DNA from: Diplonema japonicum | Lineage: Eukaryota > Euglenozoa > Diplonemea > Diplonemida > Diplonemidae | Direction: 5' to 3' | Length of the DNA: 64,000 nucleotides | Assembly (NCBI GenBank): GCA_964019335.1 | Contig: OZ025672.1 | Location: 372,001-436,000 of the forward strand | Part shown: one piece after another, positions 48,167 through 57,922 of the stretch | Layout: every line of letters begins with the position of its first letter | How positions within the stretch are numbered: position 1 is the first letter of the stretch | Notes under the pieces: generated by a model | Seen by the model: the letters and a program-made list of their open reading frames with translations, nothing else | Databases searched by the model: none | What the model was told of the DNA's origin: nothing | Translations under genes and position numbers: made by a program

Positions 48167-49717
48167 TCAAGAAGGCCGTGCAGACAGACGCTCGCCCATT
48201 GCCTTCCACTCACCGCACGTCATCACTCTCGCCGCCTTGTTCGAGGTGAGGTACTGCCCCTTTAATTTGTCCATCGACTCCTTCTGCTTCGTGATGGCCG
48301 TGTCGTGAAGCCGTTTGCTTACCTCGCTGGCGTCAGAGGCTGTAAGCTTTTTGGACCCACATTTCTCGCTTATAAGGCTGACAGGGAGGTACTTCGACAG
48401 GAGATAGCTTTTTTTTTCTTTGCTCTTCTCGATAGACACAGTGTACAGACGTGTGATGCTATCCTGTAGGTCCTCTGGTGTGATGTGCTTCGGGTCAACC
48501 GACGGCTCTAAGTACCTCGCAACGAGATCTTTCAGCTTGTCGGCTTGCTCTTGCGACGACCCGAACAACCTCTCCACGCTCATGTCTTGCTCCTCAAGCG
48601 ACAGCTTCGGGCGCTTTTGCTTGTCCGCATCGCCAAGCACCCGCTTCGACAGCGCCTTCATGCCCTCTTCCTGTTTCTGCCTCGCGACTGTGTACAGTCT
48701 GTTTACCAACTCCCCTTCCTCATCCGGCGGGATCCTCTTCATGGGTTTCACAGTGCCACGCTCTTCTGCAGAGAAAGCCTTCCCCAAGCTCCCGAGGTCG
48801 GGATCCTTGATCTTGGGGAGCTTCTCAAAGGGCACCTTATCCATCTCGTCTTGCTCTTGCTTCGACAGCAGGTTCAGGGGGTTCTGTCTACGCCTGTTCG
48901 AAACACCCAACGCAAGGATTTCTCTCAGGAAGGAGTTTTTCGTTATTTGCAGTGCAGTTTTGTTTCCCGGTGTGAGCTTATCGAGCAGGGTGCCCTTGGC
49001 CTTTAGGATCTGGCAGGCATCACGTCCTTCGACACCAGTCGAGTGCAACGCTAGGAGGTGCACGGAGGTGAAACCAGCAAAGTTGGTACTGTTGGTCCGC
49101 AGGACTTTAAGTTTGCATATCTCAGCAATGAAGGCAACGGGGGGCTTAGGTCTGGAGCACACGCAGTGCAGGATGGTGTTTCCGTCCGACGGCCGCTGGT
49201 AATTTACATCGATGCCGCACTGCGACAGCAGCAGCAGGGCGATGTCATATTTGCAGTACCGCACGCAGAAGAACAGGCCATCCCTCCTCACCTCCTTCAG
49301 CGATGCTTCAAACAGCAGCCTTGCAATCTTTTTCTTGTGCATGAAAATCGCATGCATCAGCAGTTGCCCGTTCACACCCTCCCTGCTCAGCACTACTTTG
49401 CATGCTTCGTGGCCGCGTGGCTCCTCCAGCAGTGCAGCCACGCCTTCCCGGTCGCCCTTTTCGACTAATTTCAGTATCTGTTGTGCCGTCTCTATCTCCT
49501 TGGAGTTCACATCCTTCACAGTGTCCGGAGCGGGCTCAGGCGTGCTGGACACAGGAACTGATTCGCTTGGCTTCTCAGCTTCCCTTCCATCCTCGCTTTT
49601 CTCTTCTTGTTCTTCGGTTTCTTCTGGTTTCTCTTCTTCTTGCTTCGATTGTTGCTCTTGCTCCGGTTCCTCGTCTTGCTCACCGCTTTCGTGGTCCTGG
49701 CTCCCCTGCTCCGACAT
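48167..49717 (-). CDS. Ankyrin-repeat protein with C-terminal helical repeats
   Basis: 516 residues from MSEQGSQDHE; the frame is open further upstream through a Phe-rich stretch that I exclude because a poly-A/T tract lies there. Residues 1-75 are Glu/Gln-rich and disordered. About 80-275 hold degenerate ankyrin repeats (NGQLLMHAIFMHKKKIARLL, CGIDVNYQRPSDGNTILHCV). The C-terminal half has four 25-residue helical repeats spaced along the chain: LVNRLYTVARQKQEEGMKAL, SVERLFGSSQEQADKLKDLV, SITRLYTVSIEKSKEKKSYL and VSKRLHDTAITKQKESMDKL. Similar RLY/RLH-type repeats are known in euglenozoan cytoskeletal proteins, so a flagellar or cortical role is likely but inferred. Confidence 0.75.
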   Translation of the reverse strand: MSEQGSQDHESGEQDEEPEQEQQSKQEEEKPEETEEQEEKSEDGREAEKPSESVPVSSTPEPAPDTVKDVNSKEIETAQQILKLVEKGDREGVAALLEEPRGHEACKVVLSREGVNGQLLMHAIFMHKKKIARLLFEASLKEVRRDGLFFCVRYCKYDIALLLLSQCGIDVNYQRPSDGNTILHCVCSRPKPPVAFIAEICKLKVLRTNSTNFAGFTSVHLLALHSTGVEGRDACQILKAKGTLLDKLTPGNKTALQITKNSFLREILALGVSNRRRQNPLNLLSKQEQDEMDKVPFEKLPKIKDPDLGSLGKAFSAEERGTVKPMKRIPPDEEGELVNRLYTVARQKQEEGMKALSKRVLGDADKQKRPKLSLEEQDMSVERLFGSSQEQADKLKDLVARYLEPSVDPKHITPEDLQDSITRLYTVSIEKSKEKKSYLLSKYLPVSLISEKCGSKKLTASDASEVSKRLHDTAITKQKESMDKLKGQYLTSNKAARVMTCGEWKAMGERLSARPS

Positions 49718-49861
49718 AGCGCCCTGCAATCGAATGAGGTACCAGAAAAAGGCATCAAAACAAATAAAGAAAAGATACAAACAATACAAAAAAAAAAAAA
49801 AAAAAAAAAAAAAGAAAATGCTAAATATATTACAAAAAAAAGGCTACACACAAATCCTGGC

Positions 49862-50767
49862 TCATGCGTAGAGCTGCTCGTAGGTGCTGCGTTCTCTGTC
49901 GGAGGCTTCGGAAGCTTTTTGCCGAGCGACAGCGGCTTCTCGGCGTGCCTCGTCGTAGGCATGCTGGGCGATGGCACGGTGTTTCATCCACTTTGCTTCT
50001 TTGTCCTGTTCGAGGAGACGAGCTGCGTCGCGCGCGGCAACGAGTTGGAGCTGGTTGCTGGAGGCGGTTCTTCGGGTTGTCCACATGTCTTTGCATCTGA
50101 AGTACAGTGCCGAGATGAGGTCGGTAGTGGAGGGGTGGAGGCAGAAGGCAACCCACTCCTCATAGGAGATGTTCCCATCACCATCCGTGTCCGCCTCCAT
50201 AAAGAGATCCTCAAGGGAGAGGGTCGTCAGCTGCATTTCACATCTTGCGAATATTTGCGTCATGTCGTTAAAGATGAGAAAGCCCTTGTTTCCTATGTCC
50301 GCCTCGGAGAATGTGCTTCGTATCTTCTCGCTTTGGCTTGGCGGGATACCACTGTCGCAGGCAGTACGACTGACCCTCCCGCCACATGACACCCATGTTT
50401 TGATTCGTTCGGAGGTCGGGATGCCTTCCTGGATATCGCCATGCCAGATGCTCTCAGGTTGGAAACAGTAAAGTTGAGCCCCGGTCACCAACTGCTGCGA
50501 ACTGTAAAGATCGACCCACTTCTCTTGCAGGCTGTCGAACAACTGGAACGTTTGTGTTTGGTAAGGGATGTCAGGGTACCCTGGGGGGCGGTTCGATCTA
50601 CCTATCACATCGTACTGCCCTTCTGCGATGTTGATCATATCATGCACAAGAGGGATGTCGGTGAAGGAAAACTCCCTATTATACTTCTTCCCATATATAT
50701 CCGTGGCTATGCGTAGAGCAAAGGGTGCCCCGGCATCTTCGGCCATTCCAGGAACGGGCGAGTACAT
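49862..50767 (-). CDS. BILBO1-like protein: N-terminal domain, EF-hands, coiled coil
   Basis: 301 residues. About 15-125 match the BILBO1 N-terminal fold: ALRIATDIYGKKYNREFSF, FQLFDSLQEKWVDLYSSQQL, then QLYCFQPESIWHGDIQEGIP. An EF-hand pair follows; the first loop is degenerate (EADIGNKGFLIF), the second canonical (D193 to E204, DTDGDGNISYEE). Residues 235-301 are a charged helix likely to form a coiled coil. In trypanosomes BILBO1 builds the flagellar pocket collar through these same parts, with a longer coiled coil; here the coil is short. I infer a flagellar-base or cytoskeletal role and calcium sensing by EF-hand 2. A second Met at residue 8 is an alternative start. A paralogue lies at 60787-61686. 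Confidence 0.82.
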   Translation of the reverse strand: MYSPVPGMAEDAGAPFALRIATDIYGKKYNREFSFTDIPLVHDMINIAEGQYDVIGRSNRPPGYPDIPYQTQTFQLFDSLQEKWVDLYSSQQLVTGAQLYCFQPESIWHGDIQEGIPTSERIKTWVSCGGRVSRTACDSGIPPSQSEKIRSTFSEADIGNKGFLIFNDMTQIFARCEMQLTTLSLEDLFMEADTDGDGNISYEEWVAFCLHPSTTDLISALYFRCKDMWTTRRTASSNQLQLVAARDAARLLEQDKEAKWMKHRAIAQHAYDEARREAAVARQKASEASDRERSTYEQLYA

Positions 50768-52090
50768 AATGTGTGGGGGGGCTCACTTTGAAGTGGTACT
50801 TTGATTGGGGGGGGGGGGGGAGGGGGGGGAGCAAGACTAAACAAAGAACGAGGGAATCAGGGGGAACGAGAAAAAAAAAAAGAGAGAGAGAAAAAAACAA
50901 AGCAAAAGAACAGATTTTCTTTTTTTGAGAATCAAAGAAAAGGAAACAGAGTACATCTTTTTTTTTTCTTTATTCATAGCCTGCACGTTATAACGCAAGC
51001 ATAACGTTATCAAATTGATATTTTAAAATACCCGGTATCAAATACCATAACGCAAAAAAGGGCCCATAATCTTGTTACGTACCCGTTATTTTAACGATAT
51101 CGAATTAAATAACGTAATTTTAATCGGTGAAAAATTAAAATAACGTTATTTAATTCGTGCAAATATTGCATCGTCTGGAGTCCCACTGACTCGGGAATCT
51201 CTTCTAAGTACTTTCTGGGGGTAGCCATGCCTTCCAAACACCCACAAGTACTCCTCTAGCTCTCTCTTAGCCACTTATCCCTCCCTGTTGCATTCTTGAA
51301 ACAGCGTCTTCTCATTCTCCAAATTTTCACCGATTAAAATAACGTAAAATAACATAAAAATAACGCACCCAAAATTCGCCAAAATTGGGGTGGGCTTCGG
51401 ATGTTAAGTTACCCATGTTCATGGTCTCCAAAAATTATATTTCGTGTTTCTGGACCCCATCTCGACATCTGCGGGGGTATAGAGGACCTCGGCGTGCCCA
51501 GGCCAATTTTGCACTATTTAAATACCCGAACCGATTAAAATACCCGATTGGTATCGGTATAACGTGCAGGCTATGTTTCTTATTATAAAAAACGTGAATG
51601 AATATTTTCTTCCAGGTTCTAGTTTCTTTTTTTTCTTTTCCTCTTTTTTTTTTCCTTCTGCTTTTTTTCTTTTTTTTTTTTTTTTTGTTTCTCTTCTTTC
51701 ACCCCTTTGTTTCCTTTGGTGTCTCGTTTCGGGAAACGTATCGTTGTTAAAAAAAGGGGGGGTGCGGGGGGGGGCGAGATCTCGCTGTGGGAAGTGTTAC
51801 GCAGCGAATTGTAATGAACTTTAGAGAACTCTAAAGAATTCAGGTTCAAGGGGGACAAAGAAAACCACAAAAATAAAAGAAACAACAAGCAACCACACGT
51901 ATGAGGAAAGGGGGGATTTAAAAAAAAAAGAAAGAAAAGAACAGGCTTTAACCTACATTCCGCGAATGCATAAATGTACAAGCCTTTAAGAAGAAAATAA
52001 TATGGCGAGTTATTCTTTGTTTGTGCACAACGGACATCCTCATTTTCCACTCTTCTTCATGTTTGTTTGTTTTTTCTAAGTGTACACAGT
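50768..52090. other. Intergenic region containing a MITE-like element
   Basis: A poly-G run (50808-50828) and A-rich stretch to about 50940, then the 601-base inverted-repeat element, then T-rich sequence and a G run near 51757. No coding frame with a domain. Confidence 0.6.
50975..51575. mobile_element. MITE-like non-autonomous DNA element
   Basis: Bounded by perfect 18-base inverted repeats: CATAGCCTGCACGTTATA at 50975-50992 and its reverse complement at 51558-51575. The 601-base interior is AT-rich, unlike its surroundings, with repeated TAAAATAACG-type and ATACCCG motifs near both ends. It has no coding capacity. Flanks are both T-rich (TTTCTTTATT / TTTCTTATTA) but give no exact target duplication. 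Family cannot be assigned. Confidence 0.7.
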
Positions 52091-53695
52091 CTACTGCTTG
52101 TTGTCGTGGACCCATTTGAAGAGGTTAAGCTCCTTCTTGGTGAGGAGGCCGTCCTCCCACTGGAGGCCGTCGGCGTTCCTGTTGAAGTAGTTGAGGAGGT
52201 CGTTCATCTTCTTGGACCAGGCGACCTCGCCGTGGGTGGCACGGTACTCCCTGATCTGCTGGTCAATGGGGACGTCGGACTCCTCGAAGCCGAGCATCTT
52301 GGTGAAGTGGTCGTGGGTCCTGCAGAGGGGCGGGGTGCACGCTGCGGGAGTCTCCTTCGGGGCCATGGTGGCGTTGAAGGGCCCGTGCTGGTTCTGCACG
52401 ATCCATGTGTCGTCGATGACATGCCCGTAGTTGTCCTCACGGAAGTCGGTGGGGTCCGTCTGCACCTGCTGCCAGTGGATGTGCGATGCGTTGTACACGT
52501 TCAACCTGGTGTACCCGAAGCTGTTCGAACGGAACGCGCTCCACTTCGGCTGCGGTTCCAAGAACGGCGTGTGCATCTCCTTGCTCCCGGCTGCTCCCGT
52601 CACCACGTAGATCGTCGCCTTCGGGTTCAGGTTCGACTGGTCCGTCTTGTCCTTGTACGTAGGCCACGACCTCTCGTAGTTGTGCGTGTGCCCGTTCATC
52701 GAGATGTCGACACCGTACTCGAAGAAGATCTCCTCCAGCGACTCCCTCACCTCCCTGTCGGGCGCCGTCGAAGAGTACAGCGGACGGTGGTCGTTGATGA
52801 GGATCCACGGGTAGTTCGCACGGTTCGTGTTCGCCTCCTTCAGGTCAGCCACCAGCCACTTCAGGAAGGCCTCCTTGTTCACCTCCTTCGTGTGCACTCC
52901 GTGCCACATCTCAGACGAGAACGAGATGTAGTGCACCAGCCCGAAGTTCCACGAGAAGTACATCGTGTTGACCGTCTCCCCGTTCTCTGTTGTGATGGTG
53001 GGGGGCACCGCGTTCGACGGCTGGTTCCTCCACGACTCGATGTAGTGCGCGAGGTTCTTCGCGTCGTCCTCGTGGTTCCCGTGCGACACCATGTACGGCA
53101 CCCTAGCAGCGATCTGTTCGATGTTCTCGAAGAAGTGGTCCCCCGTGGTGCCGTCCTTGTCCGCCATGTCGTACGCGAAGTCTCCGCAGTGCAGGATCAT
53201 GTCTGCCTCCTCCACCTCGCTCACAAGGCCCACAGTCGTGTTTGACGCGCACGTCTTTGCGTCACACACCTCCGACCCCTCCGTGCACCCCTTGCAGATG
53301 GTGAAGGCCGCCGACGACCCCATGTCCCCGTAGAGGATATGCCTGTACGGGGACCTGTTCTGCCTCCTGTTTGCAACCTTGAACACGTCGCTGAACCCGC
53401 TCACCTGATCCCCCACCTTGTAGTAGTAGGTCTGCCCCAGGGCCAGCCCGCTCATGTTTGCGGTCCTCGTGTACCACGTCCTCCCCTTGTCCACCTTGAA
53501 CTCCCTCACGTCCCCGTAGTTGTGCGACGTCAGCGCAGACGCGCTCGTCCCGTACATCACCTCCGACTTTGCGCCGTTCCCCGTCGACGCCCACTGCACC
53601 ACGAGGGTGTGCTCGTCCTTCCCCAGCGCAATGTGTACCTGACCTCCCATCGCCAGGCTGCTTGCCATCAGCAGCACACCAACTACACGCATCAT
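52091..53695 (-). CDS. Secreted purple acid phosphatase
   Basis: 534 residues, a binuclear-metal phosphohydrolase. Signal peptide MMRVVGVLLMASSLAMGG; fibronectin-like N-terminal domain (about 20-110); then the metal-binding set: D124 in YGDMGS, D172 and Y175 in GDFAYD, N207 and H208 in GNHED, H303 in NDHRPLY, H336 and H338 in NGHTHNYER. All seven usual ligands are present. Sequons (NMS, NTT, NAS, NAT) fit a secreted glycoprotein. The last 90 residues extend past the usual end and are helical and charged (DQQIREYRATHGEVAWSKK); their role is unknown. Start set by the signal peptide; about 97 codons are open upstream without merit. It would release phosphate from organic esters outside the cell or in an acidic compartment. 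Confidence 0.94.
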   Translation of the reverse strand: MMRVVGVLLMASSLAMGGQVHIALGKDEHTLVVQWASTGNGAKSEVMYGTSASALTSHNYGDVREFKVDKGRTWYTRTANMSGLALGQTYYYKVGDQVSGFSDVFKVANRRQNRSPYRHILYGDMGSSAAFTICKGCTEGSEVCDAKTCASNTTVGLVSEVEEADMILHCGDFAYDMADKDGTTGDHFFENIEQIAARVPYMVSHGNHEDDAKNLAHYIESWRNQPSNAVPPTITTENGETVNTMYFSWNFGLVHYISFSSEMWHGVHTKEVNKEAFLKWLVADLKEANTNRANYPWILINDHRPLYSSTAPDREVRESLEEIFFEYGVDISMNGHTHNYERSWPTYKDKTDQSNLNPKATIYVVTGAAGSKEMHTPFLEPQPKWSAFRSNSFGYTRLNVYNASHIHWQQVQTDPTDFREDNYGHVIDDTWIVQNQHGPFNATMAPKETPAACTPPLCRTHDHFTKMLGFEESDVPIDQQIREYRATHGEVAWSKKMNDLLNYFNRNADGLQWEDGLLTKKELNLFKWVHDNKQ

Positions 53696-53790
53696 GTTGT
53701 TATTCCTGATTAAAAGTACACATTTGGCGTGGCATAAGGTGGGTAAAGGGTAAAAGATAGTTCGGAGTGAAAGAGCTCGCAAACAACGTC

Positions 53791-53830
53791 TACAGGTGCG
53801 CTGCACTTGTGACGCAAAGGATGAGAAAAT
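53791..53830. repeat. Short repeated motif, copy 1
   Basis: ACAGGTGCGCTGCACTTGTG followed by GA-rich sequence; it recurs at 54709. It lies upstream of the purple acid phosphatase gene (reading minus). The core GTGC-GCT-GCAC is an inverted repeat. Confidence 0.5.
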
Positions 53831-53992
53831 AGAGAGGTGAGGGTTAAGATAGATTGGAAGAGAGGCCGCCGTATGCAGAGAGAGAATTTGTCTTCTCTGA
53901 CGACGTGTGCGTAAGTTGGTTTGTTTCTTTTCATGGTTGCACATATTATTCTTCTTTCGTTTACTTAAGCATTTAGTAGTACTCACGAATAT

Positions 53993-54610
53993 TTACTTCA
54001 AAAGCTTCTTCTGGAACTTGCCAAGGGCAAGGGCGCTGTCGGAGATGAAGGAGCTGATGATCTTCTCAGGGATGTTCCCCTTGGGGTCCATCCCACCGAT
54101 GGACCAGATGGCGATCTTGTCCCCGTCCAGCTTCTGCAGGACGATGCCTTCAATGAAGATATCTGCGAGAACATTATCCTTCTTCACCTGCTTCGCCCCA
54201 GGGACTGAACGCATTGCGTAGACGAAGGTCTTGTCGTCTGCGAAGGCAAGTGACCTGTGCACTGTGGCCTCCCTGTCCGACAGGGGCCAAGGGAGACCGT
54301 CCACCCTGTACACCACAGCACAGTCCTCACCCTCCTTCTCCAGCACCTTCATCGTCAAGTCACCCCCCATCATCTTCATCATCTTGGCATCGGTTGTGAT
54401 GGACTTCACCATCCCCACCGCCTTATCCCAGTCACCCTTCATCGTCCCCATCACCCTGTACACCCCCCACTCGGATCCAGGCCACTCACGGCGTTCCATT
54501 ACAACTTTTGGCTCCACCAGCTCGCTCACCTTCACTGAGCACACCTTCTTGTAAGTCCCATCCGTCATCTCTTTTAGGAGGGCTGACCTGATCTCTTCGT
54601 GGTGCGACAT
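53993..54610 (-). CDS. Small START-domain protein (cluster copy 1)
   Basis: 205 residues, essentially one START lipid-binding domain. Shared marks with the five paralogues to the right: MSHHEEIRSALLKE at the start, VKVSELVEP, REWPGSEWGVYRVMGTMKGD, LPWPLSDREATVHRS (the family's PWPLSxRD block), FVYAMRSVPGAKQ, and a C-terminal helix FISDSALALGKFQKKLLK. No signal peptide or acylation site, so it is probably cytosolic. Nearly identical to copy 4. The expanded cluster suggests varied ligands or a dosage effect; ligand unknown. Confidence 0.85.
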   Translation of the reverse strand: MSHHEEIRSALLKEMTDGTYKKVCSVKVSELVEPKVVMERREWPGSEWGVYRVMGTMKGDWDKAVGMVKSITTDAKMMKMMGGDLTMKVLEKEGEDCAVVYRVDGLPWPLSDREATVHRSLAFADDKTFVYAMRSVPGAKQVKKDNVLADIFIEGIVLQKLDGDKIAIWSIGGMDPKGNIPEKIISSFISDSALALGKFQKKLLK

Positions 54611-55105
54611 TTTACTTTTTGAGAAGTTAGGAGAGTGAGCAACCTGTATGGGCTATGTTTTCCCTTACTCCATAAAAAATACACTTCTTTTTTTTTGCAA
54701 GTAAAGGGTACAGGTGCGCTGCACTTGTGACTGCGAAAAGAGGGAGAAAGGTATGTGCACAGTAGCACAAAAAGGAAAAGAGAGGGAGAAGGAGGGACAA
54801 AAGAAGAAAAGAATGCCTCCTGTGTTTCGAGAGAAAAAAGACATGCCAGAAAACGACAAAGTGGGGAGAGAATAAAGTTGGGGATGTTCCGTCTTTTCGA
54901 GAAAAAAAGAGGTAACATAGTTTTCTTCTCCATCACAGTGCGCAGGTGGCATAAAAAAAAAAAAAAAGTCGGCAGGCTATCTGCGCAAACCGGGAAACGG
55001 CCCCTCCGGGTAGGGGGAAAAAAAAAGGGGGACGAAAACAAAGATTCTCTTTTTTTTTTTATCATGAAATAGATTACCTAGGGTATGGATTGAAGCAAAA
55101 AAAGA
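54611..55105. other. Intergenic in START cluster
   Basis: Holds the second copy of the short motif (54709-54741), a 15-base poly-A run near 54951 and a T run near 55051. No gene. Confidence 0.6.
54709..54741. repeat. Short repeated motif, copy 2
   Basis: Shares ACAGGTGCGCTGCACTTGTGAC with 53794-53813. It lies upstream of START copy 1, so the same motif precedes two adjacent genes. Confidence 0.5.
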
Positions 55106-55720
55106 TTACTTGAGAAGCTTCTTCTGGAACTTGCCAAGGTTGTAAGCAATGTCGGAGACGAGACTGCCTACAAGCTTCTCAGGGATGTTCCCCTTGGGGT
55201 CCATCCCACCGATGGACCACATGTTGAACTTGCCTCCGTCCAGCTTCTGCAGAATGAGGCCGCTGATGAAAGTTTCGCCGAGTACGTTGTTCTTGTCCAT
55301 CTGCTTCGACCCAGGGACGGAACGCGAGGAGTAGACGAAGGTCTTGTCGTCCACGAATTCTGCGGACAGGTAGAGAATGGTCTCCCTGTTTGACAGGGGC
55401 CACGGGAGGTCTTCCACTCTGTATTGAATGACGCCCCCTTCCTCCTTCTCCAGTACCTTGACTGTCTTTACGTTGAACATCACATTCATCGCTTTCACGT
55501 CGTTTACCATAGCCTTCACCATCCCCACCGCCTTGTCCCAGTCACCCTTCATCACTCCCATAGCCCTGTACACACCCCACACATTTCCAGGCCAGTCGCG
55601 GCGTTCAATTACAACCTTCGGCTCCACCAGCTCGCTCACCTTCACTGACGAGAGTTTCTTGTAAGTCCCGTCTGTCGTCTCCTTCAGGAGGGCTGACCTG
55701 ATCTCTTCAAAGCAAGACAT
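55106..55720 (-). CDS. Small START-domain protein (cluster copy 2)
   Basis: 204 residues starting MSCFEEIRSALLKE; the frame upstream is open but the chosen Met matches the paralogues. Central part has diverged (MVNDVKAMNVMFNVKTVKVL), as has the helix before the C-terminus (LVSDIAYNLGKF). Key blocks (RRDWPGNVWGVYRAMG, LPWPLSNRE, FVYSSRSVPGSKQ) are intact, so it is probably functional. Confidence 0.85.
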   Translation of the reverse strand: MSCFEEIRSALLKETTDGTYKKLSSVKVSELVEPKVVIERRDWPGNVWGVYRAMGVMKGDWDKAVGMVKAMVNDVKAMNVMFNVKTVKVLEKEEGGVIQYRVEDLPWPLSNRETILYLSAEFVDDKTFVYSSRSVPGSKQMDKNNVLGETFISGLILQKLDGGKFNMWSIGGMDPKGNIPEKLVGSLVSDIAYNLGKFQKKLLK

Positions 55721-56883
55721 TTCTTGTTCTTGGTGTTTTCTGTTCTTTTCTAAAAACGGTGGAGGGTAATGGATAACCTGACGGGTGGTGGGGTTAGCAT
55801 AGTGGATCAACAGTGCAAGAAAAATAATAAGGGACTAAAAAGAAAAGAAGATGTAGACAAGAGATAGCAACGGATGTCACGAACACCAAGCTGAAAGGAA
55901 ATTGAGAAGTAAGACATGAGTGCCCACACCATAGAGACTGTCGTCTTCCCTGGTCGGGGTGGCTTGCTCACCTTTGGGTTAGGCTGGAGTTCATTCAATT
56001 AATATTAAGGCTTTCCGGCAATGAATAAGAAGTGGCCTTGTTAGGACCTTAGTACCTTCGGCCAGTTAGAGGAATAAAAAAAAGAAAAGAGAAACGAAGT
56101 ACGCCAGCGGCAGAAAGAGAATTCGTCGTTCCTGCCCAGTGCTGTTTGCGTGTTTTCTGAAAATGGAAAAATACGTGGCTTTAATTTTCTTTCATTGCTT
56201 CCAATTTATTTGCTCATTTCAAAAGCTTCTTCTGGAAGTTGCCAAGGGCAAGGGCGAGAACATTATCCTTCTTCACCTGCTTCGCCCCAGGGACTGAACG
56301 CATTGCGTAGACGAAGGTCTTGTCGTTTGTTGAACGATTTGTGGGCACTTTTGGGGTGGTTAGAGTCTTTTTAAGGGCCTAAAATGCCCTAAGCGGAAAA
56401 ATTGAAAAATGGCAAAAAAATGACCCCCTTATGACCCCCCCCCTACCCCCCGGTACCATAAGGGTTAAACTATGCGACAGAATTAACAAAAATAAAGCAA
56501 TAGGAAGGACCCCACGAAGAACATCAGGGGAAGAACAAAAGCTGGGGATGCGCGTGAAGAACAAATCACGGACACCAAACAGCTAGCTAAAAGGAAAGAA
56601 AATGAGAAGTAAAACGAGAGGAACACCCAGCAGAGAGACTGTCGTCTTCCCTGTATAGGGTGATGTAGGCTGGAGCTCTTTATCATAATAGTATGGCTCT
56701 CCAACTTTAAATAATAAGTGGCCAGACTAAGTAGTCCTTCAGTTAGTCAGTTAGAAGAAATAAAAAGGGAAAAGAGAACGAAGTACGCCAGCGGCAGAAA
56801 GAGGGTTCGTCGTTCCTGCCCAGTGCTGTTTGCGTGTTCTAATATAGAATGGTGTGGCTGTTGTCTTCTGATTTTTCTTTAGT
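55721..56883. other. Intergenic duplication containing a broken START copy
   Basis: The stretch 55930-56330 resembles 56630-57130: both hold GAGACTGTCGTCTTCCCTG, the AAGTACGCCAGCGGCAGAAAG landmark (minus one base) and the start of a START gene's 3' end. It is a duplicated unit whose gene was destroyed. No other gene seen. Confidence 0.6.
56217..56327 (-). pseudogene. START-gene fragment with internal deletion (cluster copy 3)
   Basis: Matches the 3' end of copies 1 and 4 for about 40 bases, then jumps at about 56256 to sequence about 160 bases further into the gene (AGAACATTATCC), and stops matching after CTTGTCGT. The remaining 70% of the gene is missing. No frame is kept. Confidence 0.85.
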
Positions 56884-57501
56884 TCACTTCAAGAGCTTCT
56901 TCTGGAACTTGCCAAGGGCAAGGGCGCTGTCGGAGATGAAGGAGCTGATGATCTTCTCAGGGATGTTCCCCTTGGGGTCCATCCCACCGATGGACCAGAT
57001 GGCGATCTTGTCCCCGTCCAGCTTCTGCAGGACGATGCCTTCAATGAAGATATCTGCGAGAACATTATCCTTCTTCACCTGCTTCGCCCCAGGGACTGAA
57101 CGCATTGCGTAGACGAAGGTCTTGTCGTCTGCGAAGGCAAATGACCTGTGCACTGTGGCCTCCCTGTCTGACATGGGCCAGGGGAAGCTGTCCACCCTGT
57201 ACACCACAGCACAGTCCTCACCCTCCTTCTCCAGCACCTTCATCGTCAAGTCACCCCCTATTATCTTCATCATCTTGGCATCGGTTGTGATGGACTTCAC
57301 CATCCCCACCGCCTTGTCCCAGTCACCCTTCATCGTCCCCATCACCCTGTACACCCCCCACTCGGATCCAGGCCACTCACGGCGTTCAACAAATACCATC
57401 GACTCCACCAGCTCGCTCACCTTCACTGAGCACACCTTCTTGTAATACCCATCCGTCATCTCCTTCAGGAGGGCTGACCTGATCTCTTCGTGGTGCGACA
57501 T
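56884..57501 (-). CDS. Small START-domain protein (cluster copy 4)
   Basis: 205 residues, about 95% like copy 1. Changes cluster near VSELVESMVFVERREWPG and FPWPMSDREA. All START blocks are intact. The close match, extending into the flanks, points to recent duplication or conversion with copy 1. Confidence 0.85.
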   Translation of the reverse strand: MSHHEEIRSALLKEMTDGYYKKVCSVKVSELVESMVFVERREWPGSEWGVYRVMGTMKGDWDKAVGMVKSITTDAKMMKIIGGDLTMKVLEKEGEDCAVVYRVDSFPWPMSDREATVHRSFAFADDKTFVYAMRSVPGAKQVKKDNVLADIFIEGIVLQKLDGDKIAIWSIGGMDPKGNIPEKIISSFISDSALALGKFQKKLLK

Positions 57502-57922
57502 TTTACTTTTGGGAGGGTGAAGGCAACAACCTGTACGGGTTAGGTTTTCAATAAAATCGCAAAAAGAGCAATAAAATCAGTCACCTGAATAGAGAGGAAT
57601 CCCGCACGATGTGCGAGGGAAGAACGGAGGCTCAGAGTCTGCACGGACACATGATCCATGCGATTTCGAGAGTGCAAAATCCCACAACACGCCTAAAGGA
57701 GATGGTGCCATACCGTGGCGGTCTTCCTCGAGTAGTGAGCGGGTGCTGCATTGTGCTAGGTGCATGTCTATGAGGACAGCAGTTTGCGTAGTTAGAATGA
57801 TTTGTTTTTGGATGAAGAGAGGCTTCGGGATGAAACTTTTATCTTCTTCACTCCGGTTTCGCATGCGCGAACAAAGTTAGGGTAACCCGCAATCAAAGCT
57901 TTTGGGTCTTTGTTGTTGCTTC
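57502..57922. other. Intergenic
   Basis: Mixed sequence. Short frames on both strands (57577-57880) have no domain and are not conserved between the other START spacers. I see nothing else. Confidence 0.5.

Noticed and set aside
36950-51020. Shared palindrome ATCAAATTGAT at about 36954 and 51009
   Set aside because: Only about 15 bases of AT-rich sequence; plausible by chance.
52067-53245. 392-codon plus-strand frame
   Set aside because: Shadow of the purple acid phosphatase gene; Val/Arg/Leu-rich and without domain.
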